From Lachnospiraceae bacterium (GTDB lineage Bacteria > Bacillota > Clostridia > Lachnospirales > Lachnospiraceae), in the NCBI GenBank assembly GCA_021153325.1, contig JAGKTQ010000052.1:1-8751 (forward strand): a stretch of 8,751 nucleotides of DNA, read 5' to 3'. How positions within the stretch are numbered: position 1 is the stretch's first letter; each line of letters starts with the position of its first letter. The translations under genes and the position numbers were made by a program. A model generated the notes under the pieces. That model made no database searches, had not been told where the DNA came from, and saw only the letters and a list, made by a program, of their open reading frames with translations. Below, in pieces: positions 1-6,174 of the stretch.

Positions 1-38
1 AAAGATATTCACCTGCGAAGCCGATTGCTATGTTTCAC

Positions 39-65
39 TCAGAATGACCACACTGGTCAGACTGA
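39..65. repeat. Inverted repeat beyond the end of the AbiH gene
   Basis: TGACCA (45-50) and TGGTCA (54-59) pair around a 3-base loop. After two mismatches the stem continues with TCAG/CTGA (39-42 with 62-65). It lies about 20 bp beyond the AbiH stop codon. No T-run follows on either strand, so it is not a convincing intrinsic terminator. It could be a transcript-end hairpin or part of a dispersed intergenic repeat. I see nothing else in bases 1-84. Confidence 0.4.
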
Positions 66-84
66 ATTCAAAATATGCCCCTTT

Positions 85-933
85 TTAAAGTGGGCTCTTG
101 ATATTTACTTTAGACGTTTTAATATCAACGAAGTTTATGCCATATTCAGACATATTGTTTATTATACCATTTAAACTACTATTGTTGTAGGTAACAATAA
201 ACATATTTTTGTTGTCTGTCTCACCATTAATCACAGAATTCAAATATGGCTTGAAATAATCAGAATCAGTAATGCCGAAAGATTGACCAAAGAAAACAAC
301 ATTTTGTGCTGTCTTTAAATCTTTCTGCAAATTTTCTTTATTCTTTGTGTTGAAATTCGGATTGTTTACTTTTATTATATGTGAAAGCTGTTCGTTCTTG
401 GTAATACAGGATGGCATCTTTGAGTCAACTCCAAAGATTAAGCTCATGGGAATATAATAGCATAGTCCATGATGTTTGGCCCAATCCAGTGGTACAGTTT
501 CATTATGGATAAAGACAGGTTTTGTTCCTTCCGGCAATTGGCAAAGATACCAAGGGTTAGTATAATTGAATGTATACCAAGTTGAATCCTGTTTTTGGTC
601 AGCTATTAGCAGGTTGTAAGCACATGAATTCTTGTTTACTTCAATTTTATCCAAATCGGTTAATTGGGGAAGATATATTCCCCAATGTCTTGTAATCATA
701 AGCCACGCATGGTTGATGGATTCTGCCCATTCGTCATTCGGATTTTTTGAATATTCAATTAGTTCCTCACGCAATTTTCCTTCAATGTCATTCCATTGGT
801 TATCTCTTATTTCTTTTATTAGAGGTATGTCTGCAATAGAACGAAATTCAAAAGACTCTCTGAAGGCTTTAAATGTAGTTTTTAAGCCTAAATCAATGTC
901 AAATCCGTTTCCTAAAATAATTAAGTTGTCCAT
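85..933 (-). CDS. AbiH-family abortive phage infection protein
   Basis: A 282-residue cytosolic protein with no signal peptide or membrane segment. It begins with the hallmark of the AbiH family (PF14253): LIILGNGFDIDLGLKT at residues 4-19. Other family-like blocks are WYTFNYTN near the middle, SLIFGVDS, and VVFFGQSFGITDSDYF near the C-terminus. AbiH proteins are known from lactococcal abortive infection, where they limit phage growth by a poorly understood mechanism. Length and motifs suggest an intact gene. The start ATG (931-933) lies 11 bp after the stop of a broken restriction-modification gene on the same strand, so the two were probably one defence operon. No -7 promoter box of its own was seen just upstream, so expression may depend on read-through. 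Family call from motif recall; activity is not shown. Confidence 0.85.
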   Translation of the reverse strand: MDNLIILGNGFDIDLGLKTTFKAFRESFEFRSIADIPLIKEIRDNQWNDIEGKLREELIEYSKNPNDEWAESINHAWLMITRHWGIYLPQLTDLDKIEVNKNSCAYNLLIADQKQDSTWYTFNYTNPWYLCQLPEGTKPVFIHNETVPLDWAKHHGLCYYIPMSLIFGVDSKMPSCITKNEQLSHIIKVNNPNFNTKNKENLQKDLKTAQNVVFFGQSFGITDSDYFKPYLNSVINGETDNKNMFIVTYNNSSLNGIINNMSEYGINFVDIKTSKVNIKSPL

Positions 934-944
934 AAAATTTTTAT

Positions 945-1226
945 TTAATTATCAAATCCAAAATTATTCCAGACTTCGAGGACGAGATGTTTGGTACGGT
1001 GTTTTCCGTACTAGCGTATCTCGTTGTCTTTCAGTACACGGAAGGTCTCGTTGAGGCTGCCTTTGCTACAGACATCTTCAGGGTCTAAGATATAACGGGG
1101 ATCTTCTGTATTGAGACCATAGAGATGAGCAAAGATGGCATCAAGCTCGGCTACTCGTTTCACGATCTGCCATTGCATGGTAGATGGAATTTGGTCGGGG
1201 TGAGAGTTAGTTGCCCGAAATCCTGA
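945..1226 (-). pseudogene. C-terminal remnant of an Eco57I-like restriction-modification enzyme, with an internal amber stop
   Basis: On the minus strand one frame reads QWQIVKRVAELDAIFAHLYG, then a stretch ending DNEIR, a TAG stop (1011-1013), then YGKHRTKHLVLEVWNNFGFD and a TAA (945-947). The LDAIxxHLYG and YGxxRTKxLVLE blocks resemble the C-terminus of large Eco57I-like (type IIG) methylase/restriction proteins. TAG sits where a residue such as Gln (CAG) would be expected. Upstream, the frame meets TGA at 1227-1229, and no methylase domain is present, so most of the gene is gone. The fragment ends 11 bp before AbiH. The family name rests on recalled C-terminal motifs. The pseudogene status is seen directly: internal stop and no N-terminal domains. 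Confidence 0.6.
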
Positions 1227-1315
1227 TCACGGTTGCCGTTGAGCGTGTTTTCACGCTCTATATGATGTAAGATGCCGTCAGAGAGATGACCATATATATG
1301 AATACTAGTATCCAT
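1160..1315 (-). pseudogene. Short open fragment, possible gene remnant of unknown family
   Basis: A 51-codon frame begins MDTSIHIYGHLSDGILHHIE and continues to TGA at 1160-1162. It overlaps the restriction-enzyme remnant in another frame. The pattern HIEREN followed by an NGNRD block loosely recalls the N-termini of MobV-like mobilisation proteins, but the match is weak and could be chance. It sits in a decayed region between two complete genes, so a truncated relic is more likely than a working small protein. I do not assign a function. Confidence 0.25.
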
Positions 1316-1330
1316 ACGAGTTTTTTTATT

Positions 1331-1440
1331 CAGTTACATGCCAGTTACATGCGCCAAGCACTGTTTTAAAGGGCTTTTGCTCTGTTTTAGGGCTGTTTCG
1401 AGTCGCCCAGTTACATGCCAGTTACATGCCGGTTACATGA
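1331..1440. repeat. Two blocks of an 11-bp tandem repeat (CAGTTACATGC)
   Basis: CAGTTACATGC occurs at 1331-1341 and 1342-1352, again at 1408-1418 and 1419-1429, and in variant form at 1430-1440 (CGGTTACATGA). The last copy abuts the stop codon of the AlbA_2 protein. About 55 bp separate the blocks, and the spacer holds two CTGTTTTA-type repeats. Because the unit is 11 bp it cannot encode an in-frame peptide repeat. It may be a protein-binding array or a remnant of tandem duplication. This entry, the two gene remnants and the short spacers account for bases 934-1441. Confidence 0.7.
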
Positions 1441-1441
1441 G

Positions 1442-2887
1442 TTATGCCCAATACGGGATATAATTATGTCGGTTATTACCCTCAGCGTTTTCTTCTTTTA
1501 TCATCTTTGCTTCCAAGGCATCCTTTATGATTCTGGAAGCCATTGGGTAGTTCTTGTCTTCAATGCCCAAGCGGCCTCGGAGAGATTGGTTGTTCATCTT
1601 TTCGTTTGAAACATATCTGAGGCAAGCGTGTTGATAGCAAGCCATCACTCTTTCTGACTTATCCAAATCGGCAAACTTACGGTAGGTGAAAACTGTAGCT
1701 TCCGTTCGGGTTTCTTGAAGTTGGATGCGGATAGGAGGTAACTGGTATAATTCTACATAGAAGATTGTCTTATCCATACCGCTTCCCTTCTCTTCACAGA
1801 TACCTATGCGGCGCATGATGTCGGCAAGAGAGTCGTTTCGGGATTGGTACTCATCGATGAAACGCTCTACGCTGATAAGCGGTTGCCCGGGATTGGAGAA
1901 CGCAATGCGGTCGGAGTATATTTCAATCATAGGAAATCCCTGTTCTGCAAAATCCTGGTGGATAATCATATTTGCAGTAAGCTCACGTATCGCAATCTCT
2001 GGGTACATACGCGTATCCTTTCTTAGAGCTTGACCGATTTCTTCGTTGGCAGGAAGTTGGCTGTTTATCCAGGCAATCATTTCCTCGAAGCTAATGGCAT
2101 AACCTTTGTCGAATGATTTTTCGCGAAATGTTTCAATCTTTCCCTTGCCTTTATAGACAATAACTCTAACCATTTTTCTTTTCAATCCATCGAAGTCGGA
2201 AAGGCGTTTGGCAAACAGAATGGCGCCAAGTTCGGTAATTCCATATCCGATTTCATCTTTGGTAATCAAATTCTCAGAAAGGAATCGGTCCAAGATACCG
2301 TTGATGTCTTGTGGAAGTGGCAAGTTCATCATGTCAAAGTACACTTCTGCACTGAGAAAAGAAAACACATCTTGTCCAGACAAGCCCTTTTTCAATATTA
2401 TCTTTTCCAATGGCTTCTGACCACCTTTCCATATCTTGGCTTCTTTAGCCGGAAAGTCTTTCAACTTTCGGGTAATGGTACCAACTCTGATATAAGACTC
2501 ATGCAGGAAACTTACAGGGCGGTTTGTTGTAGCTGGTATTTTGAAGATGCAGACATGCCCGTTGGCTTCATAATCAAAATCATCGATTATTTCGAAGTCA
2601 ATACGGGGATTCAGACGGGTTGACAACCAGGATTCCAGTTCTTCGTTTCCAACCATTTTCTGTTTACCATATAAGTCTGTGCCAATTACGTCATGGCTTT
2701 CGTCATCAATGCCAAATACGATGTAACCAAACGGCATATTGCTCAAATAGGCACTATTTGACAGGGCAGAGATTCTTTTGCCAATCTCTTCCTTAGAATG
2801 AAAATTATGTTTGAACTCTAACCACTCCGTCTCTTTTGGCTTGGCGGTCAAAGCATCTATCAGTCTTTTGAAATCAATATACTCCAT
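1442..2887 (-). CDS. Schlafen-AlbA_2 / HATPase_c_4 putative ATP-binding transcriptional regulator
   Basis: A 481-residue soluble protein. Residues about 18-145 match the AlbA_2 (Schlafen-type, PF04326) nucleic-acid-binding domain, with the signature EWLEFKHNF and a following GYIVFGIDDE block. Residues about 290-390 resemble the HATPase_c_4 region found in the same architecture (COG2865), with IAIRELTANMIIHQDF, FSNPGQPL and CEEKGSGMDK. The last 70 or so residues look like a winged helix and end IPYWA, a usual end for this group, so the gene looks complete. Such proteins are often labelled RecG-like but lack a helicase core. They are common in mobile and defence-rich regions, and their role is largely unknown. 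The ATG at 2885-2887 lies just downstream of a -7 box. Domain calls are confident; function is not. Confidence 0.85.
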   Translation of the reverse strand: MEYIDFKRLIDALTAKPKETEWLEFKHNFHSKEEIGKRISALSNSAYLSNMPFGYIVFGIDDESHDVIGTDLYGKQKMVGNEELESWLSTRLNPRIDFEIIDDFDYEANGHVCIFKIPATTNRPVSFLHESYIRVGTITRKLKDFPAKEAKIWKGGQKPLEKIILKKGLSGQDVFSFLSAEVYFDMMNLPLPQDINGILDRFLSENLITKDEIGYGITELGAILFAKRLSDFDGLKRKMVRVIVYKGKGKIETFREKSFDKGYAISFEEMIAWINSQLPANEEIGQALRKDTRMYPEIAIRELTANMIIHQDFAEQGFPMIEIYSDRIAFSNPGQPLISVERFIDEYQSRNDSLADIMRRIGICEEKGSGMDKTIFYVELYQLPPIRIQLQETRTEATVFTYRKFADLDKSERVMACYQHACLRYVSNEKMNNQSLRGRLGIEDKNYPMASRIIKDALEAKMIKEENAEGNNRHNYIPYWA

Positions 2888-2913
2888 TATGAATAAAATG
2901 TTTATTTTTGATA

Positions 2914-2921
2914 CAAAGATA
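2914..2921 (-). promoter_or_regulatory. -7 box of the AlbA_2 gene promoter
   Basis: On the minus strand this reads TATCTTTG, a perfect TAnnTTTG, about 27 bp before the ATG at 2885-2887. No clear -33 TTTG was found at the usual 19-21 bp distance, so only the -7 element is supported. The remaining sequence to about 3080 shows no gene. Confidence 0.5.
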
Positions 2922-3081
2922 ATATTTTTCTTTGAAAGTAGGGCATATATTTAGGAGGAAAATGTATTTTCTTAGTGATTTTTTCAGTTTGGGGTGAAAA
3001 ACTCTATGTATGGGGATAAACTAAAGTGGTATGTGTAATCGCAAGAAATAGTGTGAAAGTATGTAAAATGAAGCCTTGCTT

Positions 3082-3131
3082 TTGCCAACCGATTCAATTT
3101 AGTTTGGAATTATGTTGGCAAAATGTTGGCA
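3082..3131. repeat. GTTGGCA repeats beside the left att site (candidate integrase arm sites of a second element)
   Basis: Direct GTTGGCA copies lie at 3114-3120 and 3125-3131 (11 bp apart), and an inverted copy TTGCCAAC lies at 3082-3089. They begin 71 and 60 bp before the att core at 3185. The GGGGA repeats near the right end of the 5.5-kb element begin 71 and 59 bp before its core. The matched geometry suggests recombinase arm-type or excisionase sites of a different element ending here. The repeats are seen directly; the role is inferred. Confidence 0.5.
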
Positions 3132-3145
3132 ATTTCTAGAAACGA

Positions 3146-3183
3146 AAAATCCTAACCGCTTATTATCAAGCAGTTAGGATTTT
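3146..3183 (-). terminator. Displaced tRNA-Leu terminator at the left junction
   Basis: An 11-bp arm (3146-3156) pairs perfectly with 3173-3183. After one mismatch GCTT/AAGC extends the stem, with loop ATTATC. On the minus strand the hairpin ends in a run of T followed by CGTTT, a Rho-independent terminator. It follows the left att core on that strand, as expected for the terminator that served the tRNA-Leu gene before the element inserted. Confidence 0.75.
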
Positions 3184-3184
3184 C

Positions 3185-3202
3185 TTGGGTGCGCCTGATA
3201 GG
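3185..3202. repeat. Left attachment site core (attL)
   Basis: TTGGGTGCGCCTGATAGG here is identical over 18 bp to 8650-8667, the 3' end of the tRNA-Leu gene, and the sequences diverge on both sides. It contains the tRNA discriminator and acceptor-stem 3' strand without the rest of the tRNA. This is what insertion of an element into a tRNA 3' end leaves at the far junction. Confidence 0.9.
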
Positions 3203-3327
3203 CACACAATACGAGAAAATGAATAAAACCTAAGAAAATCGATGTAAAACGTAACTGCTTGTAATTCAGTACTAAAACATTAATATCTTTTGCGTTTGTT
3301 TTTGTGAAATTATATTGAGTTTGAACA

Positions 3328-3370
3328 AACACGGGGAATTTGACGGGGAATTTTGAAAAATCCCCGTGTT
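3328..3370. repeat. Left-end GGGGAATTT repeats (candidate integrase or excisionase arm sites)
   Basis: Two direct ACGGGGAATTT copies begin with G-runs at 3333 and 3345 (12 bp apart). An inverted partner TCCCCGTGTT lies at 3361-3370, forming an inverted repeat with AACACGGGGA at 3328-3337. The same pair in the same orientation occurs at 8573-8600. The inverted copy stops 3 bp before the -33 box of the integrase promoter, so a protein bound here could also control that promoter. Confidence 0.65.
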
Positions 3371-3373
3371 TTT

Positions 3374-3405
3374 TTTGGTAGTTAGAAAAAATAGCCTTAT
3401 CTTTG
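3374..3405 (+). promoter_or_regulatory. Integrase operon promoter
   Basis: TTTG (3374-3377) and TATCTTTG (3398-3405) are separated by 20 bp, a textbook Bacteroidota -33/-7 pair. Transcription should begin near 3412, leaving a leader of about 20 A-rich bases before the ATG at 3432. Confidence 0.8.
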
Positions 3406-3431
3406 CAGCGTTCAATAAAAAAATAAAGATT

Positions 3432-4799
3432 ATGGCAACAATTTATCAAAGTTTATCTAAAAGAGTATGCGCTACAACTGGTATGGCAGAAATCATTATC
3501 CGTTTACGTAATGGTAATGATTATGATTTATTGGCAAAATCTGAAATCTTTGTAACTGCTGATAATTTCCGCAATGGTGAAATTGTGGTGAATAGGCGCA
3601 AGGTGGGCAATGATGTAAAGTATCACGAAGAACAAGCGCAAAAGATGGATGCACTTTGTACTTATATTCTGAATTTGGTACAAACAACTGATAAAAGCGC
3701 AATCAATACTAAGTGGTTTAAGTTGGTTGTAGATAAGTATAATCACCCTGAAAAGTATGCTACAAAGGTTGAGGCTAAAAAGACTTTTTATGAGTTGGCA
3801 GAGGAGTATTTGGCAAAGAAAGATTTTTCTTACGACCACACTAAGGCGATTCGTGTACTGGTTCGTGATGTGGCACGATATGAGGGATTCAGAAAGGCTA
3901 CAGAGGATAAGAAGTTTTCTTTTGATGTGGATAAAATAACACGTTCTGATATAGAGGATTTTTTGGACTACCTGAGAAACGAAAAAGAGTTATCTAAAGA
4001 ATATCCAACTATCTTTGATAAGCTATTAAAGAAATATCCGATTGGTGTAAAGAAAGGACAAACAAAGTTAGTGACACGTGGCGATAACACGATTGTAAAG
4101 CTAACAAAAAAACTGAAAGCGTTCTTTGTGTGGCTTTATGAATCAGATAAAACTAAGAATCGCCCTTTTGATGGAATCAAGATAGGTTCAGAAAAGTTTG
4201 GCACGCCTTACTACATTTCCATTTCAGAGCGTAACGAGATTGCAGAGTATGATTTATCGGGCTGCAAGCGTTTGGAGGCTCAGAGAGATATTTTTATATT
4301 TCAATGTTTTGTTGGTTGCCGTGTTGGCGATTTGGTAAAGCTAACAAGTGAAAATATTATAGATGGAATGCTAGTTTATGCTCCACACAAAACAAAGGAT
4401 GAGGGCGAACAAACTTTGCAAGCACGTGTACCTTTGCACCCTAAAGCGTTGGCACTGGTTGAGAAATACAAGGGCGTGGATGCCAAAGGGCGATTGTTCC
4501 CGTTTATATCTCCACAAAAGTACAATGATGCCATAAAGGAGATTTTCACAGAAGTTGGGATAAATCGTAATGTGGTTATCAGGAATCCCAAGACTGGAGA
4601 AAACGAGATAAGACCGATAAACGAAATAGCCAGTAGCCATTTGGCAAGACGTACCTTTGTAGGCAATGCTTACTTTAAGGTGAGCGACCCGAATATAATT
4701 GGCAAAATGAGTGGACACGTGGAGGGTTCAAAGGCGTTTTCTCGCTATCGTAAAATAGAGGATTCTACTTTGCTCGATGTTATAAACCAAATAGGATAA
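3432..4799 (+). CDS. Tyrosine recombinase (site-specific integrase) of the element
   Basis: A 455-residue phage-type integrase that catalyses insertion into, and with a directionality factor excision from, the tRNA-Leu 3' end. The catalytic set is complete: R297 in GCRVGDLVKL, a Lys at 320 or 322 in APHKTKDEGE, H403 and R406 in SSHLARR, H429 in MSGHVEG, and nucleophile Y439 in FSRYRK. The N-terminal part (about 1-110) should bind arm sites, and about 110-240 looks like the SAM-like core-binding domain typical of Bacteroidota integrases. I chose ATG 3432 over an in-frame GTG at 3366, because that codon lies upstream of the promoter -7 box and within the inverted repeat. There is no clear Shine-Dalgarno, which is common in this phylum. 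It heads an operon with the two following genes. Confidence 0.95.
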   Translation: MATIYQSLSKRVCATTGMAEIIIRLRNGNDYDLLAKSEIFVTADNFRNGEIVVNRRKVGNDVKYHEEQAQKMDALCTYILNLVQTTDKSAINTKWFKLVVDKYNHPEKYATKVEAKKTFYELAEEYLAKKDFSYDHTKAIRVLVRDVARYEGFRKATEDKKFSFDVDKITRSDIEDFLDYLRNEKELSKEYPTIFDKLLKKYPIGVKKGQTKLVTRGDNTIVKLTKKLKAFFVWLYESDKTKNRPFDGIKIGSEKFGTPYYISISERNEIAEYDLSGCKRLEAQRDIFIFQCFVGCRVGDLVKLTSENIIDGMLVYAPHKTKDEGEQTLQARVPLHPKALALVEKYKGVDAKGRLFPFISPQKYNDAIKEIFTEVGINRNVVIRNPKTGENEIRPINEIASSHLARRTFVGNAYFKVSDPNIIGKMSGHVEGSKAFSRYRKIEDSTLLDVINQIG

Positions 4800-4811
4800 G
4801 GAGGCTAAGTT

Positions 4812-5153
4812 ATGATAACAAAGGAAAATTGTAAGAAACTGGAGAATGGCAAAGTTATAATGGACTTTGCCGTTTTTCAGGAGTTGGCAAACGCTAAAAT
4901 AGAAAGTCTTAAAGCCAGTATCTCTAATAATGAATTGCAGATTGAGATTAACAACTTAAAGATGGAGATAAGCGAATATAAGTGGCTAATAAAGCAGCTT
5001 GTAACAGAGATAGCAAAGGCTAGCGATATGGAGAATAGCCAGTTTTATAAAGATAATGCTATGCCGATTCCGTTATATCCTGAAATCCCTGAGAAAAGAA
5101 CGATGGAGGGGAAATGTATCATTAAGCCAATAGGAGGAAGAGAAAATGAATGA
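4812..5153 (+). CDS. Small coiled-coil protein of unknown function
   Basis: A 113-residue protein that I do not recognise. Residues about 18-70 are rich in Leu, Ile, Glu and Lys with heptad-like spacing (blocks such as LQIEINNLKMEISEYKW), suggesting a coiled coil and oligomerisation. The C-terminal third is Pro-rich and ends in a charged tail. There is no signal peptide or membrane segment. A strong ribosome-binding site, AAGGAGG (4798-4804), overlaps the integrase stop codon and lies 7 bases before the ATG, so translation probably follows the integrase on one transcript. It overlaps the next gene by 8 bases. Its place beside the integrase would fit an accessory recombination, regulatory or helper-interference role, but the sequence does not decide among these. 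Confidence 0.75.
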   Translation: MITKENCKKLENGKVIMDFAVFQELANAKIESLKASISNNELQIEINNLKMEISEYKWLIKQLVTEIAKASDMENSQFYKDNAMPIPLYPEIPEKRTMEGKCIIKPIGGRENE

Positions 5154-5628
5154 TTCGAAAGTAATTCGTTGGAGTGTTCCAAGTAGTGTGCCTGATGGTA
5201 ATCGCAAGATGCGAATGTATGCCAATACACTAAAAGGATTACTGAAAGCTGATTTTATGCGTTGCCTAAATGGATGGAAGTTTTCACTGGAGGATATAGA
5301 GAATCTTTTATCTGAGATGCTAGATTGCCCGAGATATGCCATAAATGGGCAGCAAATGAAATGGCTAGAGGAATATAAGGAATCTTTGAGCGTTAAACTT
5401 GATGTTCCAAACGAGTTTAAGGATAAGTATGCCGAGTATGTTCCGAATGTTGATGCTTTTATAAAAAAACTGAAAATAATAAAAGGAAAGGAATTAAAGC
5501 ATAAATATGATGAATGGTTTGCGAAGTCAGATATTAGTTTCAAGGATTTTTTTGCTGATTGCCAAAAGATTGTGCCTGAAAGAAATAACGAAAAAGGTTG
5601 GAATTATGATGCAATAAGAAAACATTAA
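5146..5628 (+). CDS. Unrecognised 160-residue protein, last gene of the integrase operon
   Basis: A basic, soluble protein with no motif that I can assign. It opens MNDSKVIRWSVPSSVPDGNR and has a Lys-rich stretch near residues 105-120 (FIKKLKIIKGKELKHKYDEW). Predicted content is mostly helical, with no Walker motif, no catalytic signature and no membrane segment. It starts inside the end of the preceding gene (ATGAATGA overlap) with GGAGGAAG just upstream, so the two are probably translationally coupled and may work together. An intrinsic terminator follows directly after the stop. In known satellites, genes outside the replication block often interfere with the helper phage or defend the host. 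That is a possibility here, not a prediction. Confidence 0.75.
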   Translation: MNDSKVIRWSVPSSVPDGNRKMRMYANTLKGLLKADFMRCLNGWKFSLEDIENLLSEMLDCPRYAINGQQMKWLEEYKESLSVKLDVPNEFKDKYAEYVPNVDAFIKKLKIIKGKELKHKYDEWFAKSDISFKDFFADCQKIVPERNNEKGWNYDAIRKH

Positions 5629-5632
5629 GAGA

Positions 5633-5657
5633 GGGAGGCGAAAGCGTCCCCCTTTTT
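5633..5657 (+). terminator. Intrinsic terminator of the integrase operon
   Basis: GGGA (5633-5636) pairs with TCCC (5647-5650). After one G-G mismatch GC/GC closes a GAAA tetraloop, and CC plus five T follow. It begins four bases after the stop codon (5626-5628), so it separates the integrase operon from the replication operon. Confidence 0.75.
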
Positions 5658-5690
5658 GCTTTCTTTTTGTTTTCTTTTTATCTACCTTTT

Positions 5691-5742
5691 AATTTTCCCC
5701 TAAAATTCCCATAATTTTCCCCTAAAATTCCCCTGATTCCCC
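5691..5742. repeat. Phased CCCC array: 22-bp tandem repeat made of 11-bp half-units
   Basis: 5691-5712 and 5713-5734 match at 21 of 22 positions. Each consists of AATTTTCCCCT followed by AAAATTCCC plus two bases. C-runs start at 5697, 5708, 5719, 5730 and 5739, so four are 11 bp apart, about one helical turn, and the last is 9 bp on. On the other strand the unit reads GGGGAATTTT, matching the repeats at both ends of the element. The array ends just before the -33 region of the next promoter, which suits an operator. An origin iteron role is also possible. Confidence 0.75.
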
Positions 5743-5749
5743 TGAATGT

Positions 5750-5778
5750 TTTGTTTTCTTATATTCGTATTACCTTTG
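5750..5778 (+). promoter_or_regulatory. Promoter of the replication/terminase-like operon
   Basis: TACCTTTG (5771-5778) is a perfect -7 element. The nearest TTTG (5750-5753) is 17 bp upstream, shorter than the usual 19-21, so the promoter may be weak or need an activator at the adjacent CCCC array. Transcription should begin near 5782-5785. Confidence 0.65.
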
Positions 5779-5780
5779 CA

Positions 5781-5845
5781 CCCGTGATTCGTTCGAGATT
5801 GACAACCAACAATCGAGAATCTACGGGAAACGTACTTATTGGTTG
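5781..5845 (+). promoter_or_regulatory. Structured 5' leader with possible pseudoknot
   Basis: Starting at the predicted transcript 5' end, CCCGT (5781-5785) pairs with ACGGG (5823-5827), GATTC (5786-5790) with GAATC (5817-5821), and GATTG (5797-5801) with CAATC (5810-5814). The loop contains CAACCAA (5803-5809), perfectly complementary to TTGGTTG downstream (5839-5845), giving a possible H-type pseudoknot. About 100 bases of leader precede the first gene. It resembles a cis-regulatory RNA or an mRNA-stabilising 5' cap structure. I cannot match it to a known riboswitch class. Confidence 0.5.
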
Positions 5846-5875
5846 ATGTGCGCCCCGTTATACAAATTATACAAT

Positions 5876-5887
5876 ATGAATAAATGA
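5876..5887 (+). other. Three-codon upstream reading frame overlapping the HTH start
   Basis: ATG AAT AAA TGA encodes Met-Asn-Lys, and its stop overlaps the ATG of the HTH gene (5884-5886) as ATGA, the same junction used twice later in the operon. It could couple initiation to the leader structure, or it may be chance in AT-rich DNA. Confidence 0.25.
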
Positions 5888-6174
5888 ATATCAATTCTTT
5901 ATTGAATGCGGATGCCAATATTTCGGTAATGGTATCTGTGGCAGACCTTAAAGAGTTTGCTTTGAATGTGGTAGCTGAGGCAATGGCAGCCAAGGAGGCA
6001 GAGAAGAAAGAGGAAAAGTATTTAACGCCTGATGATGTAGCCGACATGGTGGGCGTATCGAAAAATACTTTGTGGCGATGGGAAAAAGAGAAATATCTGA
6101 TTCCTATCAAGGTAGGGCGCAAATCTCGTTACAAGCTATCTGATGTAAAATCAATATTGGAGGGTAGAGGATGA
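5884..6174 (+). CDS. Helix-turn-helix protein, AlpA/excisionase-like (HTH_17)
   Basis: A 96-residue DNA-binding protein. Residues about 50-93 form a MerR/HTH_17-type winged domain: YLTPDDVADMVGVSKNTLW is the helix-turn-helix, followed by RWEKEKYLIPIKVGRKSRY and the closing helix LSDVKSILEG. The first 48 residues are a helical, Ala/Glu-rich segment that could dimerise. Proteins of this type act as recombination directionality factors or as AlpA-like activators in integrative elements and satellites. It is first in the replication operon, after the structured leader, and overlaps the next gene by ATGA. The GGGGAWTTT arrays upstream of both promoters and at both ends are natural candidate targets, but that is inference. 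The HTH fold is clear. Whether it drives excision, transcription or both is not. Confidence 0.85.
   Translation: MNINSLLNADANISVMVSVADLKEFALNVVAEAMAAKEAEKKEEKYLTPDDVADMVGVSKNTLWRWEKEKYLIPIKVGRKSRYKLSDVKSILEGRG

Noticed and set aside
3366..3431. Upstream GTG start that would add 22 residues to the integrase
   Set aside because: It lies within the inverted GGGGA repeat and upstream of the TATCTTTG promoter box, so it would not be on the main transcript. ATG 3432 is the better start.
4812..5628. Toxin-antitoxin module
   Set aside because: The size and overlap would allow it, but neither protein shows a recognisable toxin or antitoxin motif, so I left both as unknown.
5691..5742. CRISPR array
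   Set aside because: The repeats are contiguous 11/22-bp units with no spacers and no cas genes nearby.
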